Assembly (NCBI GenBank): GCA_018663485.1
Contig: JABJQI010000213.1
Span: 1 to 13,281 of the forward strand
Direction: 5' to 3'
Source of the DNA: Opitutia bacterium
GTDB lineage: Bacteria > Verrucomicrobiota > Verrucomicrobiia > Opitutales > Coraliomargaritaceae
DNA length: 13,281 nucleotides
Shown here: piece after piece, positions 6,215 to 13,281 of the stretch
How positions within the stretch are numbered: the stretch's first letter is position 1
Layout: every line of letters begins with the position of its first letter
Program-made: the position numbers and the translations under genes
Notes under the pieces: generated by a model
Told to the model about the DNA's origin: nothing
Databases searched by the model: none
The model's input: only the letters and a program-made list of their open reading frames with translations

Positions 6215-7663
6215 TTATTGGTACCTTCGTCTCAAGTTGGTCGGTAGAATGCCCAACTCCTCGCGATATTTGGCTACGGTGCGGCGGGCTATTTTGATCT
6301 TCTTTTCGGTTAAGATATTGACGATACCTTGGTCGCTGTAGGGCTTGGCGGGATTTTCCTCTTCTATAATATGGCTAATTATGTCTTTGATTGATTTATT
6401 AGAGATTGATTCGCCGCTGCCTGCTTTATAGCCAGGTGTGAAGAAGTATTTAAAAGCGAAGACGCCATGGGGGGTGCGAATGTATTTATTCGCAATCGCA
6501 CGGCTAACAGTGGTTTCGTGAACACCGACTATCTGCGCGATGGTATTCATTGTCAGTGGGCGCAGCTTTGAGATGCCTACTGCAAAGAAATCGCCTTGAA
6601 ATTTGAGGATTTCAAGCGTGATGCGCTCGATGGTTTGTTGGCGTTGTTCGATTGAGTTGATTAGAAATTTGCCGGAACGCATGCGCTCGACCATAAATTC
6701 TTTTTCCTTTTTATTTAGGTTCCCTTTGGCTAGCATGTCCTTGTAGGTACTGCTGATGCGCAGACGAGGAATGTAGTCGCTGTTCAGCGCAATCTGCCAT
6801 TCGCCATATTCATCTTTGTATACAGTGGCATCGGGTTCGATAACTGCGTTTGAGTCTGGGCTGAAACGTTTGCCTGGCGAAGGTTCAAGTGTCGCGATCG
6901 CTTCAATGGCATCTTGGATGTCTTCAGTACTTGCTCGAAGTTTGCGACCGAGTTCAGGGATTCGGCGCCGGATGAGAAGTTGGAAGTGTTCGCGAAGGAT
7001 CTGGGCTGCGATGGTTTTGCCCTGGCCGCGCAACTCGAGCTGTGTGACTAGGCAGTCTTGTGTGTCTTTAGTGCCTATCCCGGGCGGATCGAAGGTCTTT
7101 AGCGTTTCGCTGGCCTTGCTGACTGAGCTGTAGGGGATACGGCTGGTAAGAGCTATGTTGGAGACTGTCTCTGTGAGGAAGCCATTATCGTCAATACTGC
7201 CGATGAGGTAGAGTAGGGCCTCGCGCTCTTGATTGGAGCAGTCGGTGAGTTCGGCTTGTTCGAGGAGATGTTGTTGTAGTGAGACATTTGTGGTGAGCGA
7301 ATTCATGAAGTGCTCGCGACGTTCATCATCTTCGGAGGTGTGGCTCTGTCCCGTATTCTCCAGTGCGTAGTGCTCGCGCATGTCTTCGCTCATGCGCTCT
7401 AGGGCGCTGAAGTCATCTGGGTTAAACTCGGTTTCTTCGTCTTGTTCGAGTTGGTTGGCATTAGGTTCTTCGCGGTGTTCTTCGACGCTGATGCTGTCAA
7501 TTGCCAGTTCTTCAAGCAGCGGATTCGCTTGGAGCTCTTCAAGAATCGAGGTGCGCAGTTCGACTGCAGGAGCTTGGAGAATCTTGAGAGAATTCCGTAG
7601 TTGAGGTGCTAGTAGGAGCGCCTGCGTCTGTTTTTGGACTTGTTGGAACCCTTGTGAGCTCAT
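6215..7663 (-). CDS. rpoN: RNA polymerase sigma-54 factor
   Basis: Sigma-54 directs core RNA polymerase to -24/-12 promoters and needs an AAA+ activator for open-complex formation. All regions are present in the 482-aa product. Gln/Leu-rich Region I spans about 1-50 (ALLLAPQLRNSLKILQ, then LEELQANPLLEE), and acidic Region II about 51-110. The core-binding domain is about 115-300 and includes DDNGFLTE and FDPPGIGTKD. The DNA-binding domain has its helix-turn-helix near 371-392 (TMNTIAQIVGVHETTVSRAI). The RpoN box ARRTVAKYRE at 459-468 recognises the -24 element. The ATG overlaps the stop of a small upstream ORF in ATGA (7660-7663) and has no obvious ribosome binding site, suggesting translational coupling. 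It is convergent with hemW. No sigma-54 activator is encoded in the window. Confidence 0.97.
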   Translation of the reverse strand: MSSQGFQQVQKQTQALLLAPQLRNSLKILQAPAVELRTSILEELQANPLLEELAIDSISVEEHREEPNANQLEQDEETEFNPDDFSALERMSEDMREHYALENTGQSHTSEDDERREHFMNSLTTNVSLQQHLLEQAELTDCSNQEREALLYLIGSIDDNGFLTETVSNIALTSRIPYSSVSKASETLKTFDPPGIGTKDTQDCLVTQLELRGQGKTIAAQILREHFQLLIRRRIPELGRKLRASTEDIQDAIEAIATLEPSPGKRFSPDSNAVIEPDATVYKDEYGEWQIALNSDYIPRLRISSTYKDMLAKGNLNKKEKEFMVERMRSGKFLINSIEQRQQTIERITLEILKFQGDFFAVGISKLRPLTMNTIAQIVGVHETTVSRAIANKYIRTPHGVFAFKYFFTPGYKAGSGESISNKSIKDIISHIIEEENPAKPYSDQGIVNILTEKKIKIARRTVAKYREELGILPTNLRRRYQ

Positions 7664-7992
7664 GATAGTTTTGCTGGCGTTGTGGGCTCTAGGCCTCTTT
7701 GTTTTGTTCGAGGTCTGGTGTCTTGCTTAATGCCCAGCGCTTTGCTGCGCTGCTGCTGTTGGTGCCCATTAGGTCTTTGATGTGAATAGCTAGCTAATCG
7801 GTAGCCTTTATCGTTGAGAATTACTTTTTGGGCGGTTAGTGTACTACCGTGCATTAGTTTGATCACTAAGTGTTTGCTGAGATGCCCCGCGCCCTTATGT
7901 TTGGCTTCATGGGCCATGCCGATGTCGCTTTCCACGGTCGTGTGCAAGAGTTCGAGGTGTAGCTCAGTTGGGGGTTGGTGGAGTTTCAGCAC
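7660..7992 (-). CDS. Possible small basic protein coupled to rpoN
   Basis: This is an uncertain 110-aa ORF of no recognised family. It starts with GTG (7992) and ends in a 4-nt ATGA overlap with rpoN, and rpoN itself lacks a visible ribosome binding site; these two facts favour translation. Codon use looks ordinary in the first 65 residues, which form a plausible folded segment (LHLELLHTTVESDIGMAHEA, then KHLVIKLMHG and AQKVILNDKGYRLA). The last 40 residues are Gln/Arg/Lys-rich (HQQQQRSK and on), low complexity and probably disordered. No ribosome binding site precedes the GTG; an ATG at 7994 is out of frame, and M26 is an alternative start. It might be a leader that only sets rpoN translation, a real small protein, or spurious. 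The opposite-strand frame over the same stretch looks less protein-like. Confidence 0.4.
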   Translation of the reverse strand: MLKLHQPPTELHLELLHTTVESDIGMAHEAKHKGAGHLSKHLVIKLMHGSTLTAQKVILNDKGYRLASYSHQRPNGHQQQQRSKALGIKQDTRPRTKQRGLEPTTPAKLS

Positions 7993-8122
7993 ATGTCAAA
8001 TAAACTGCCATATTGAAACTTTTTCAAGTCAAATTATCAATCTAGCATGAAAAATGCTGCATGTAAGATATCGGTTCTAGGTGTAGGTTGACAGAGGCAC
8101 CGAAGCGCATTTGCTTTAGAGT
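7993..8122. promoter_or_regulatory. Divergent control region between the rpoN unit and the A-type Fe-S carrier gene
   Basis: This 130-nt AT-rich gap must hold the promoters of both directions. It contains a perfect inverted repeat TTGAAA-CTT-TTTCAA (8013-8027). The 7-mer GTCAAAT occurs twice as a direct repeat (7995-8001 and 8028-8034), 33 nt apart. A hairpin AGCAT-GAAAA-ATGCT lies at 8044-8058. A perfect TTGACA (8088-8093) faces the Fe-S carrier gene, but no good -10 box follows at 16-18 nt. I cannot name a regulator for these sites. Confidence 0.4.
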
Positions 8123-8440
8123 ATGATTACATTGACAAATAGTGCCGTGGCACAAATTCGACAGTTACAGACCGATAAGGCTACTGAGGGGCAGAAACTC
8201 CGAATTTTGGTCGAGGCGGGAGGATGCTCTGGCTTTGAGTATGGTATGTCTTTTGACGTGAAGAAGGATGACGATCAGTTGTTTGAAAACAACGGTGTCG
8301 AATTTCTGGTTGATGAGACGAGTCTAGAATACCTCGATGACAGTGTCGTCGATTTCGACGATGGCCTTACGGGTAAGGGCTTCGAAGTGCGCAATCCGAA
8401 TGCCAGCAGCACTTGTGGTTGCGGCCGTTCGTTTAATTAA
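8123..8440 (+). CDS. A-type iron-sulfur carrier protein (IscA/ErpA/HesB family)
   Basis: A-type carriers hold and pass Fe-S clusters to target enzymes during cluster assembly. The 105-aa product has the family length and fold, with the three invariant cysteines: C35 in EAGGCSGFEYGM and C98/C100 in the C-terminal TCGCGRSF. The start ITLTNSAVAQIRQL is also typical. Sequence alone does not separate IscA, ErpA and SufA, and no isc or suf genes adjoin it, so no symbol is given; an unlinked single gene fits ErpA best. The ATG is the only sensible start, though its ribosome binding site is weak. It is divergent from the rpoN unit and convergent with the FAD-protein gene, with a hairpin terminator between. 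Confidence 0.93.
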   Translation: MITLTNSAVAQIRQLQTDKATEGQKLRILVEAGGCSGFEYGMSFDVKKDDDQLFENNGVEFLVDETSLEYLDDSVVDFDDGLTGKGFEVRNPNASSTCGCGRSFN

Positions 8441-8484
8441 TGAGATATAACAATCCTGTTTGTTGCAAGGGGTGGCAGGTATGG

Positions 8485-8514
8485 CAGATGTTCACATATC
8501 GCATCTGGTCTTTT
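8485..8514 (+). terminator. Probable terminator of the Fe-S carrier gene
   Basis: CAGATG (8485-8490) pairs with CATCTG (8502-8507), with one further T-G pair inside, around a 9-nt loop. GTCTTTT follows. The T-run reaches the stop codon of the convergent FAD-protein gene at 8513. The stem is short and only moderately GC-rich. Confidence 0.5.
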
Positions 8515-10132
8515 AATTCGCCGCTGCTTCTGCACAGCGGATGCCGTCTAGTGCGGCGCTGACGATGCCGCCGGCGTAGCCCGCGCCTTCACCGCATGGG
8601 TATAGGTCCGCTACATCAGGATGCTGTAGTGAGTCTGCATCGCGCGGCACGCGCACGGGTGAACTGGTGCGCGTCTCAAAACCGATCAAGTTGCACTCCT
8701 CAGTAATATAGCCGCGCATTTGCTCGCCAAACAGCGTTAAGCCGCGGCGCATACGTGAAACGATCCATTCTGGCATTATCTGGTCGAGGCGTGCGCTCTG
8801 AATGCCAGGAAAGTAACTAGTCTTTGCTAGGTCTGCTGAGGTTTTTGCTTCTAGAAAGTCGGTCACGCGTTGCCCTGGTGCGACTTGACCGCCACCACCA
8901 GCCTGTTTGGCGGCGATTTCCAACTGTTTCTGAAATGCGATACCGGCGAGCACGCCGTGTTCAGCTTGAAAGGGAGCGGTATCTTCAGGCTCAACGCTGA
9001 CAACCATGCCACTGTTGGCAAAGGGGGAGTCGCGCCGTGCGAGACTCATGCCATTGACTACAATCTCATCGTTCTCAGTCGCAGCAGGTACGATGAAGCC
9101 ACCTGGGCACATGCAAAAAGAGTGTACGCCGCGGTTATCAATCTTCGTGGCGAGTCGGTAGCTCGCTGCGGGGAGTAGTTTTGGGCGTTCTTGCCCCATT
9201 GGATAGTGATACTGTGTGCTATCAATCAGAGGTTGCGGGTGCTCGATGCGTACACCGACAGCAAAGGGCTTTTGTTCTAGGCGCACATTTTGGGCATGAA
9301 GCTGCTGGTAAATGTCACGGGCGGAGTGGCCAGTTGCCAAGATCGTACGGTCGCTGAGGAACTCGCGGCCATCGACTGTGTTGACTCCGCAAATGCGACC
9401 ATCCTTGAGAATGAATTGATCCACCTTCGCGCCGAAGTGGACTACACCGCCAGCTTCGAGGATCGATTGGCGCATCGCCATGACCACTTTCGGTAGTAAG
9501 TTAGAGCCAATGTGTGGGTGCGCGTCGATGAGGATTCGCTCGGGAGCGCCATGCGCGACGAGAGTCTCGTAAATATCGCGAATCGGACCGCGCTTTTTAA
9601 CGCGAGTGTAGAGCTTGCCGTCCGAGAATGTGCCGGCACCACCTTCGCCAAAGCAATAGTTGGAGTCCTCGATGACGGTGCCTTTTTTGAGAATGGGACC
9701 GAGGTCGAAGCGTCGCGCTGAGGCGTCCTTGCCGCGTTCTAAAATGATTGGCTTCAGGCCAAGTTCGAGGGCTCGAAGCGCGGCAAACATCCCCGCAGGG
9801 CCACAGCCAACGATGAGCACTGTTTTTGCATCCGCGGTTGGTCTGTCGTACTGAGGCTTCAACTCGTGCTCTGAAGGGAGAGCTTGGTCGATACCGACCT
9901 CGATTCGTAGCTGCACCTTTATCTGTCTTTGGCGGGCATCGATTGAATGTTTGCGTAGGCGCATATCGATGATCCGCTCTTCTGGGAGTGCGAGTTGCTC
10001 GGCGATCGCGGTTTTCCACGCCGAGACACGCTCGGATTCCTCGACTGGTAGGACAATGTCAACAAGTGGCGCTTTGGTGGAGTCTTTTGATGTGTGCTCT
10101 GGCATATTCAAGGACGAGTATCTCTCTTGCAT
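8513..10132 (-). CDS. FAD-dependent oxidoreductase of the COG2509 type
   Basis: This is a predicted flavin dehydrogenase of a widespread family whose substrate is not established. Numbered from the ATG at 10132, an N-terminal ferredoxin-like region (about 20-85) precedes the dinucleotide-binding fold VLIVGCGPAGMFAA (105-118). That is followed by LERG, the family-typical FGEGGAGTFSDGKLYTR stretch, an ATGHSARD strand and GVRIEHPQ. The C-terminal FAD-closing segment is GEGAGYAGGIVSAALDGIRCAEA. The length of about 540 aa is usual. The frame can also start at TTG 10147 or ATG 10105. None has a clear ribosome binding site, and the conserved part begins after all three, so 10132 is a compromise. It is cytoplasmic by sequence. 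It lies downstream of the ApbE-like gene on the same strand, about 100 nt away across a hairpin, so co-transcription is possible but not shown. Confidence 0.88.
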   Translation of the reverse strand: MQERYSSLNMPEHTSKDSTKAPLVDIVLPVEESERVSAWKTAIAEQLALPEERIIDMRLRKHSIDARQRQIKVQLRIEVGIDQALPSEHELKPQYDRPTADAKTVLIVGCGPAGMFAALRALELGLKPIILERGKDASARRFDLGPILKKGTVIEDSNYCFGEGGAGTFSDGKLYTRVKKRGPIRDIYETLVAHGAPERILIDAHPHIGSNLLPKVVMAMRQSILEAGGVVHFGAKVDQFILKDGRICGVNTVDGREFLSDRTILATGHSARDIYQQLHAQNVRLEQKPFAVGVRIEHPQPLIDSTQYHYPMGQERPKLLPAASYRLATKIDNRGVHSFCMCPGGFIVPAATENDEIVVNGMSLARRDSPFANSGMVVSVEPEDTAPFQAEHGVLAGIAFQKQLEIAAKQAGGGGQVAPGQRVTDFLEAKTSADLAKTSYFPGIQSARLDQIMPEWIVSRMRRGLTLFGEQMRGYITEECNLIGFETRTSSPVRVPRDADSLQHPDVADLYPCGEGAGYAGGIVSAALDGIRCAEAAAN

Positions 10133-10196
10133 GAGCGACGACAACAAGTTTGTTGCCTAGGTTTTAGAACGTACACGCTCTCTGGAGGATGCAACT

Positions 10197-10223
10197 TGGC
10201 AGCCTTAATATTACATGCTGCCA
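10197..10223 (-). terminator. Possible hairpin terminator after the ApbE-like gene
   Basis: TGGCAGC (10197-10203) pairs perfectly with GCTGCCA (10217-10223) around a 13-nt AT-rich loop. It lies 8 nt past the stop codon of the ApbE-like gene. No T-run follows on the minus strand, so any termination would be weak or factor-dependent; it may instead stabilise the upstream mRNA. Confidence 0.35.
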
Positions 10224-10230
10224 CTCGCTA

Positions 10231-11076
10231 TTACTCTGTCAGCGTTGCTTGCAATTTTTGCAGTGTATGAATGCCGGAGCTTGTTTCGAAGTAAAGCGTG
10301 TCTTGAGGAGCATCAAAAGTGCGCAGCTGTTCGGCATCGACCAGCATTAGAGCGGTTGACCACGCATCAGCGAGCGCGGCACTGGGTTGCAGTATCCATG
10401 CGCGTTTAAAGTAGTAATCGGGGGCGCGGCGTTTGTGAGGAGAGACGATGTGGCTGCCTTGGATGCCGATGCCTGAGGCGCTGAGTGCTTGGTTGTTTAA
10501 TTTGATGGTCTGTTGATTGTGATCGTCGCCCAGTTCAATCGGCCAAGTCGCCGGGCCGAAGGCTAATTGCGTGCTCGCACCAGCACATAGCAGTGCTGAT
10601 TCAATGCCCCAGTCTTCCAGTAGAATTTTGAGTTGGTCAAGCGCGTAGCCTTTGCCAATGCCGCCGAGATCGATTTCTCGTCCGGCTGTGACACATGTGA
10701 CCGCCGGTCGATCTGGATCAATGCTGAGCATGCCGCTGAGCGATGGGACGCTGCCGGCAGCTTTGTTTTTTTGATGTTCGATTAATGTGCCGAGAGTGAT
10801 GTCGAACAGGCCACCAGTATGCTCATGTGCTTCGGCGGCCAGTCGTAAGCAGTCATAGCAGGTCTGACTGATGAATAGTTTTTGTCCGGTCTCCATGTGG
10901 TTGATTCGAAACACATCACTGCCTTCGATGTAGCGACTAAGAGTCATTTCGATCTCGTCCAGTAGGACGATCGCTGTGTGGGCGACATTCTGCGCGAGTT
11001 TCGCATCGTCGCTAACGATACGCAAAATGAAGGTGGTCTTCATAGCGTGGTGATGGAATTTGTGGATATGGCTCAT
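10231..11076 (-). CDS. apbE: ApbE-like FAD:protein FMN transferase, divergent
   Basis: ApbE proteins transfer FMN from FAD onto Thr/Ser of target flavoproteins, using Mg2+. The 281-aa product keeps the family frame: AMKTTF (11-16, usually AMGTxF), LSRYIEGSDVFRIN (46-59), TGGLFDITLG (87-96), EIDLGGIGKGYALD (134-147), ALSASGI (197-203), and LADAWSTAL (235-243) with the metal-binding-type D237 and T241. Two sites deviate: the usual GG-containing flavin loop reads AGAS (165-168), and HIVDPxTG reads HIVSPHKR (209-216). There is no signal peptide or lipobox, unlike the many exported ApbEs, so it should act in the cytoplasm unless targeted another way. The start overlaps the upstream Agl23-like gene's stop in ATGA, implying one operon. 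No obvious flavinylation target is nearby. Family membership is good; activity is uncertain. Confidence 0.85.
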   Translation of the reverse strand: MSHIHKFHHHAMKTTFILRIVSDDAKLAQNVAHTAIVLLDEIEMTLSRYIEGSDVFRINHMETGQKLFISQTCYDCLRLAAEAHEHTGGLFDITLGTLIEHQKNKAAGSVPSLSGMLSIDPDRPAVTCVTAGREIDLGGIGKGYALDQLKILLEDWGIESALLCAGASTQLAFGPATWPIELGDDHNQQTIKLNNQALSASGIGIQGSHIVSPHKRRAPDYYFKRAWILQPSAALADAWSTALMLVDAEQLRTFDAPQDTLYFETSSGIHTLQKLQATLTE

Positions 11077-12593
11077 TGTGTGTCGGTGCGCATCCAGTGT
11101 TGCCAGATGTCGTTGCGTAAATAAAGTGTGACTTCGACGTTTGCGCGGAGGCCGCGCGGAAGTTTTATGTGGGTGGCTCCGAGTAAGTTGTCACAGGCCT
11201 GCGCTTGTGCAGGCATCGCAAAGATAATGGGTAAATTTGTGATGTTTTGAATCGGAGTCGGCCAGTAGCCAATGGTTTCGAAAGTACGTAAATACCACGG
11301 CAGTGGCCAATACTCTTGACCGATTACGCCGATGGGCGTGAGCGTGGGTGCATCGGAAAGGGCTCTTAACTCGTGTAGCCAGCGTTCGACCTTTGCTGCG
11401 TCTTTGCTGGTGGGCACATACGCGTAAGGATTGCGGCTGTCATTGGCTAGGCGGCCGCTGGCATGAATACTTTGTTTGGTCTGGTAGGCGAGTCCAGTGA
11501 GTAAAAGTAGTGTGAGGAGGAAGCGGGACCTGGTCTTTAAATTTGGAAAATAGCTAAAGACATAGCCAGCCAGCAGACAGGCATGTGCCCATGGCACCAT
11601 CATGAGCCAAGGGGTTTTGTAGCCGATGCAGCTGTAGATAATAAAGTGGCATACCGTCGCGACCGCCAGAAAGAGAACGGCAGGGTTCGGTACACGCTTG
11701 ATTGCGGCGAATGCGACCGCGATCATCGCTAGTAAGGCGATGAGTGCTTCGGTCCACCAGATGCCGAACTGTTGCTTGGGCCAAATAAGCAGCTCGAGGT
11801 AATAGCCCATGCCTTTTTCGTGGCCAGCGGTGGTCTCGTAAACGAAGTAGGTGCGCACCGCGTCGATGATACCCTGCATGGTGCGAAAGCCATCGCTATA
11901 AAAGTAGGCGGCGGTGAATACTGCGGTGATCGCTAAGCACACGCTGGGCAATAGATAAATACGAAGGTTGGGGCAGAGATGCCGCGCCTCATTTGCTTGC
12001 TGTCTCCAGTAGCAGAGTCCGACGGCTGGTAACCACGCGAGTAACGAAATGACGAAGGTTTCTTTGGTGGCAAACATCAGGCCGATGCAGAGCCCCGACG
12101 CGATGGCGATACGCTTGCCTGGTTGCTCGGTGAGCCGAAAGACTGCTGCACAGGCCAGCATGGCAAAGAGTGTTAGCAAGCTCTCATGAATATACATGCG
12201 GTTGTAGTATACAATCAGCGGCGAACTCGCCAACAGTGCGGCGGCGGCCAATGCGCCCCATGGTCCGATGGATCGCCTCCATAGTAGCGGGGTAAATATC
12301 ACTAGTAGACCGGCAATGACGGCGCTGAGACGCAAAGTGCTTGTGGATAGTTCGCTCCAAGAGGATTCGGATCGGCTGCGCGCGATGGCCTGCGAACTAA
12401 GGCTAAGCAGTGGGCCATGGAAATGCTTTGGGTTAAACTGGTAGTCCTCGCCAGCTAATTGACGTGCGAGAATGCGTGCCCCGGTCGCCTCGTCGGCGTG
12501 GATTGGGCGTTCTTCTAAGTTCTGCAGGCGTAACGTTAACGAGAGTATAACGATACCGATCCATGTGACGATTATGAGGAGGCGTTGCGACAT
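11073..12593 (-). CDS. Polytopic GT-C-type membrane protein, TIGR03663/Agl23-like
   Basis: This 506-aa integral membrane protein is related to PMT/ArnT-type glycosyltransferases that use polyprenyl-phosphate sugars. A first membrane helix (5-22) leads into the family signature IHADEAT (31-37), whose acidic DE pair occupies the usual GT-C catalytic position. YQFNPKHFHGPLL (51-63) then follows, as in TIGR03663 proteins, the group annotated as flippase activity-associated Agl23. About ten further hydrophobic segments follow between 85 and 375, with PLIVYYNRMYIHESLL and FATKETF loops typical of the group. The C-terminal 120 residues are soluble, with W/P/Y-rich patches. It heads a minus-strand unit with the ApbE-like gene (4-nt overlap) and is divergent from a family 2 glycosyltransferase that could supply a lipid-linked sugar. 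The acceptor and sugar are unknown. Confidence 0.85.
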   Translation of the reverse strand: MSQRLLIIVTWIGIVILSLTLRLQNLEERPIHADEATGARILARQLAGEDYQFNPKHFHGPLLSLSSQAIARSRSESSWSELSTSTLRLSAVIAGLLVIFTPLLWRRSIGPWGALAAAALLASSPLIVYYNRMYIHESLLTLFAMLACAAVFRLTEQPGKRIAIASGLCIGLMFATKETFVISLLAWLPAVGLCYWRQQANEARHLCPNLRIYLLPSVCLAITAVFTAAYFYSDGFRTMQGIIDAVRTYFVYETTAGHEKGMGYYLELLIWPKQQFGIWWTEALIALLAMIAVAFAAIKRVPNPAVLFLAVATVCHFIIYSCIGYKTPWLMMVPWAHACLLAGYVFSYFPNLKTRSRFLLTLLLLTGLAYQTKQSIHASGRLANDSRNPYAYVPTSKDAAKVERWLHELRALSDAPTLTPIGVIGQEYWPLPWYLRTFETIGYWPTPIQNITNLPIIFAMPAQAQACDNLLGATHIKLPRGLRANVEVTLYLRNDIWQHWMRTDTQ

Positions 12594-12685
12594 TGTGAGG
12601 TGACTCTATCTAAAGCGACTTATTTGCCAGCTGCAATCTTGCTTTGCCGTTGTGTTCATTCTGTAGTCACTATTATTTATCAAGC

Positions 12686-13281
12686 GTGCCTTTCTCAGAA
12701 CAACAGATTGTATTGGTAACTCCAGTTTGGAACGACTGTAAACGGTTGGAGTTGTTTGGCCCGAAGTTGGCGCAGGCGCTGTCAAAATCTAATTTGCCGG
12801 TGCGTTGGATCGTGGCGGATGATGGTTCGTCCAAGCTGGAGCAGGCTAAGATCTCAGCTTTAGTTGAGTGCCTGTCGGCCGTCTATGCGGATGTCGAAGT
12901 GATGCTGTTTGCCGAGCGTTCGCGAAAGGGCGGTGCGATTTACCAGGCGTGGTCTGCATGTCCCGATGCCGACTTGTTGGCCTTTGTCGACGCTGATGGT
13001 GCGGTGGATGCTCCGTCAACCCTTCATTTACTTAGGCATGCGTGCCAGTGTGGTCCTGATGTTGGTGTTGTTGGTGTTCGTCATAACGCAGTGGATACGC
13101 CGGTCCAGCGTCCATGGCTACGATTGCTGTGCTTCCGCATGTTTACTAAATTGGTGCATGGCTTGGTGGGTATTGAATTTGAGGATACGCAGTGTGGTGC
13201 AAAAGTAATTCCCGCAGCGGCGTATCGTTCGGTATCGACGCAGTTGATGGAGCGCGGCTTTGTGTTCGATGTTGAGTTACT
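12686..13281 (+). CDS. Family 2 glycosyltransferase, polyprenyl-phosphate sugar synthase-like (partial, 3' end missing)
   Basis: The reading frame is open from 12614 to the window end and contains no ATG before the conserved core, so a GTG at 12686 is the likeliest start; no clear ribosome binding site supports it. The visible 198 residues are a GT-A fold. VLVTPVWND (9-17) opens the Rossmann core, and the nucleotide-binding VADDGSS is at 43-49. RKGGAIYQAW (80-89) corresponds to the KGxA motif. The metal-binding DAD is at 102-104 in FVDADGA, and DTQCGAK is at 167-173. The QCG-K block is typical of dolichyl/polyprenyl-phosphate glucosyl- and mannosyltransferases (ALG5/DPM1-like), which transfer sugar from a nucleotide donor to a lipid phosphate at the inner membrane. 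It is divergent from the Agl23-like gene, with a 92-nt gap. Any C-terminal membrane anchor lies beyond the window. Confidence 0.88.
   Translation, partial: MPFSEQQIVLVTPVWNDCKRLELFGPKLAQALSKSNLPVRWIVADDGSSKLEQAKISALVECLSAVYADVEVMLFAERSRKGGAIYQAWSACPDADLLAFVDADGAVDAPSTLHLLRHACQCGPDVGVVGVRHNAVDTPVQRPWLRLLCFRMFTKLVHGLVGIEFEDTQCGAKVIPAAAYRSVSTQLMERGFVFDVEL

Noticed and set aside
9597..10019. A 140-codon minus-strand frame overlapping the FAD-protein gene.
   Set aside because: It is an Arg-rich alternate frame with no family features; the FAD-binding motifs are in the other frame.
12909..13208. A 99-codon plus-strand open frame with an ATG inside the last gene.
   Set aside because: It is a shadow of the GT2 frame, which carries all conserved glycosyltransferase motifs over the same bases.

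Overview
The window is bacterial chromosomal DNA of moderate GC content. It carries one tRNA gene, about twelve well-supported protein genes and one uncertain small ORF. Gene content points to Verrucomicrobiota, most likely a marine Opitutales/Puniceicoccaceae-type organism (Coraliomargarita-like). The grounds are a TIGR03663/Agl23-like membrane protein, a COG2509 FAD protein, a sigma-54 factor, single-domain and NarL-type response regulators, and generally weak Shine-Dalgarno sites. This assignment is inference from gene style, not from a marker gene.

Positions 1-3846 are the accessory-looking, regulatory part. A tRNA-Leu(CAA) gene with its own terminator lies on the minus strand. It is divergent from a stand-alone receiver protein (362-844) that ends in a clear intrinsic terminator. 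Next come an HTH/metallo-beta-lactamase fusion (945-1781), a NarL/FixJ-type response regulator (2004-2687), and a translationally coupled pair of unrecognised proteins (2933-3846) behind a recognisable promoter. No histidine kinase is present, so both response regulators are orphans here.

Positions 3931-8440 hold a lipoprotein with an IPT/TIG domain, divergent from the heme chaperone gene hemW. This is followed by rpoN (sigma-54) on the minus strand, overlapped by 4 nt by a small upstream ORF, and then by a divergent A-type iron-sulfur carrier gene. HemW and the A-type carrier both belong to Fe-S/heme metabolism, but they are not in one operon.

Positions 8513-12593 are a minus-strand group: an Agl23-like polytopic glycosyltransferase-type protein, an ApbE-like flavin transferase overlapping it by 4 nt, and a COG2509 FAD-dependent protein. 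A family 2 glycosyltransferase resembling polyprenyl-phosphate sugar synthases starts divergently at about 12686 and runs off the end of the window.

The best candidates for something undescribed are the coupled pair at 2933-3846, the HTH-metallohydrolase fusion, the small ORF coupled to rpoN, and the divergent ApbE coupled to the Agl23-like protein. I see no mobile element, CRISPR array or rRNA.
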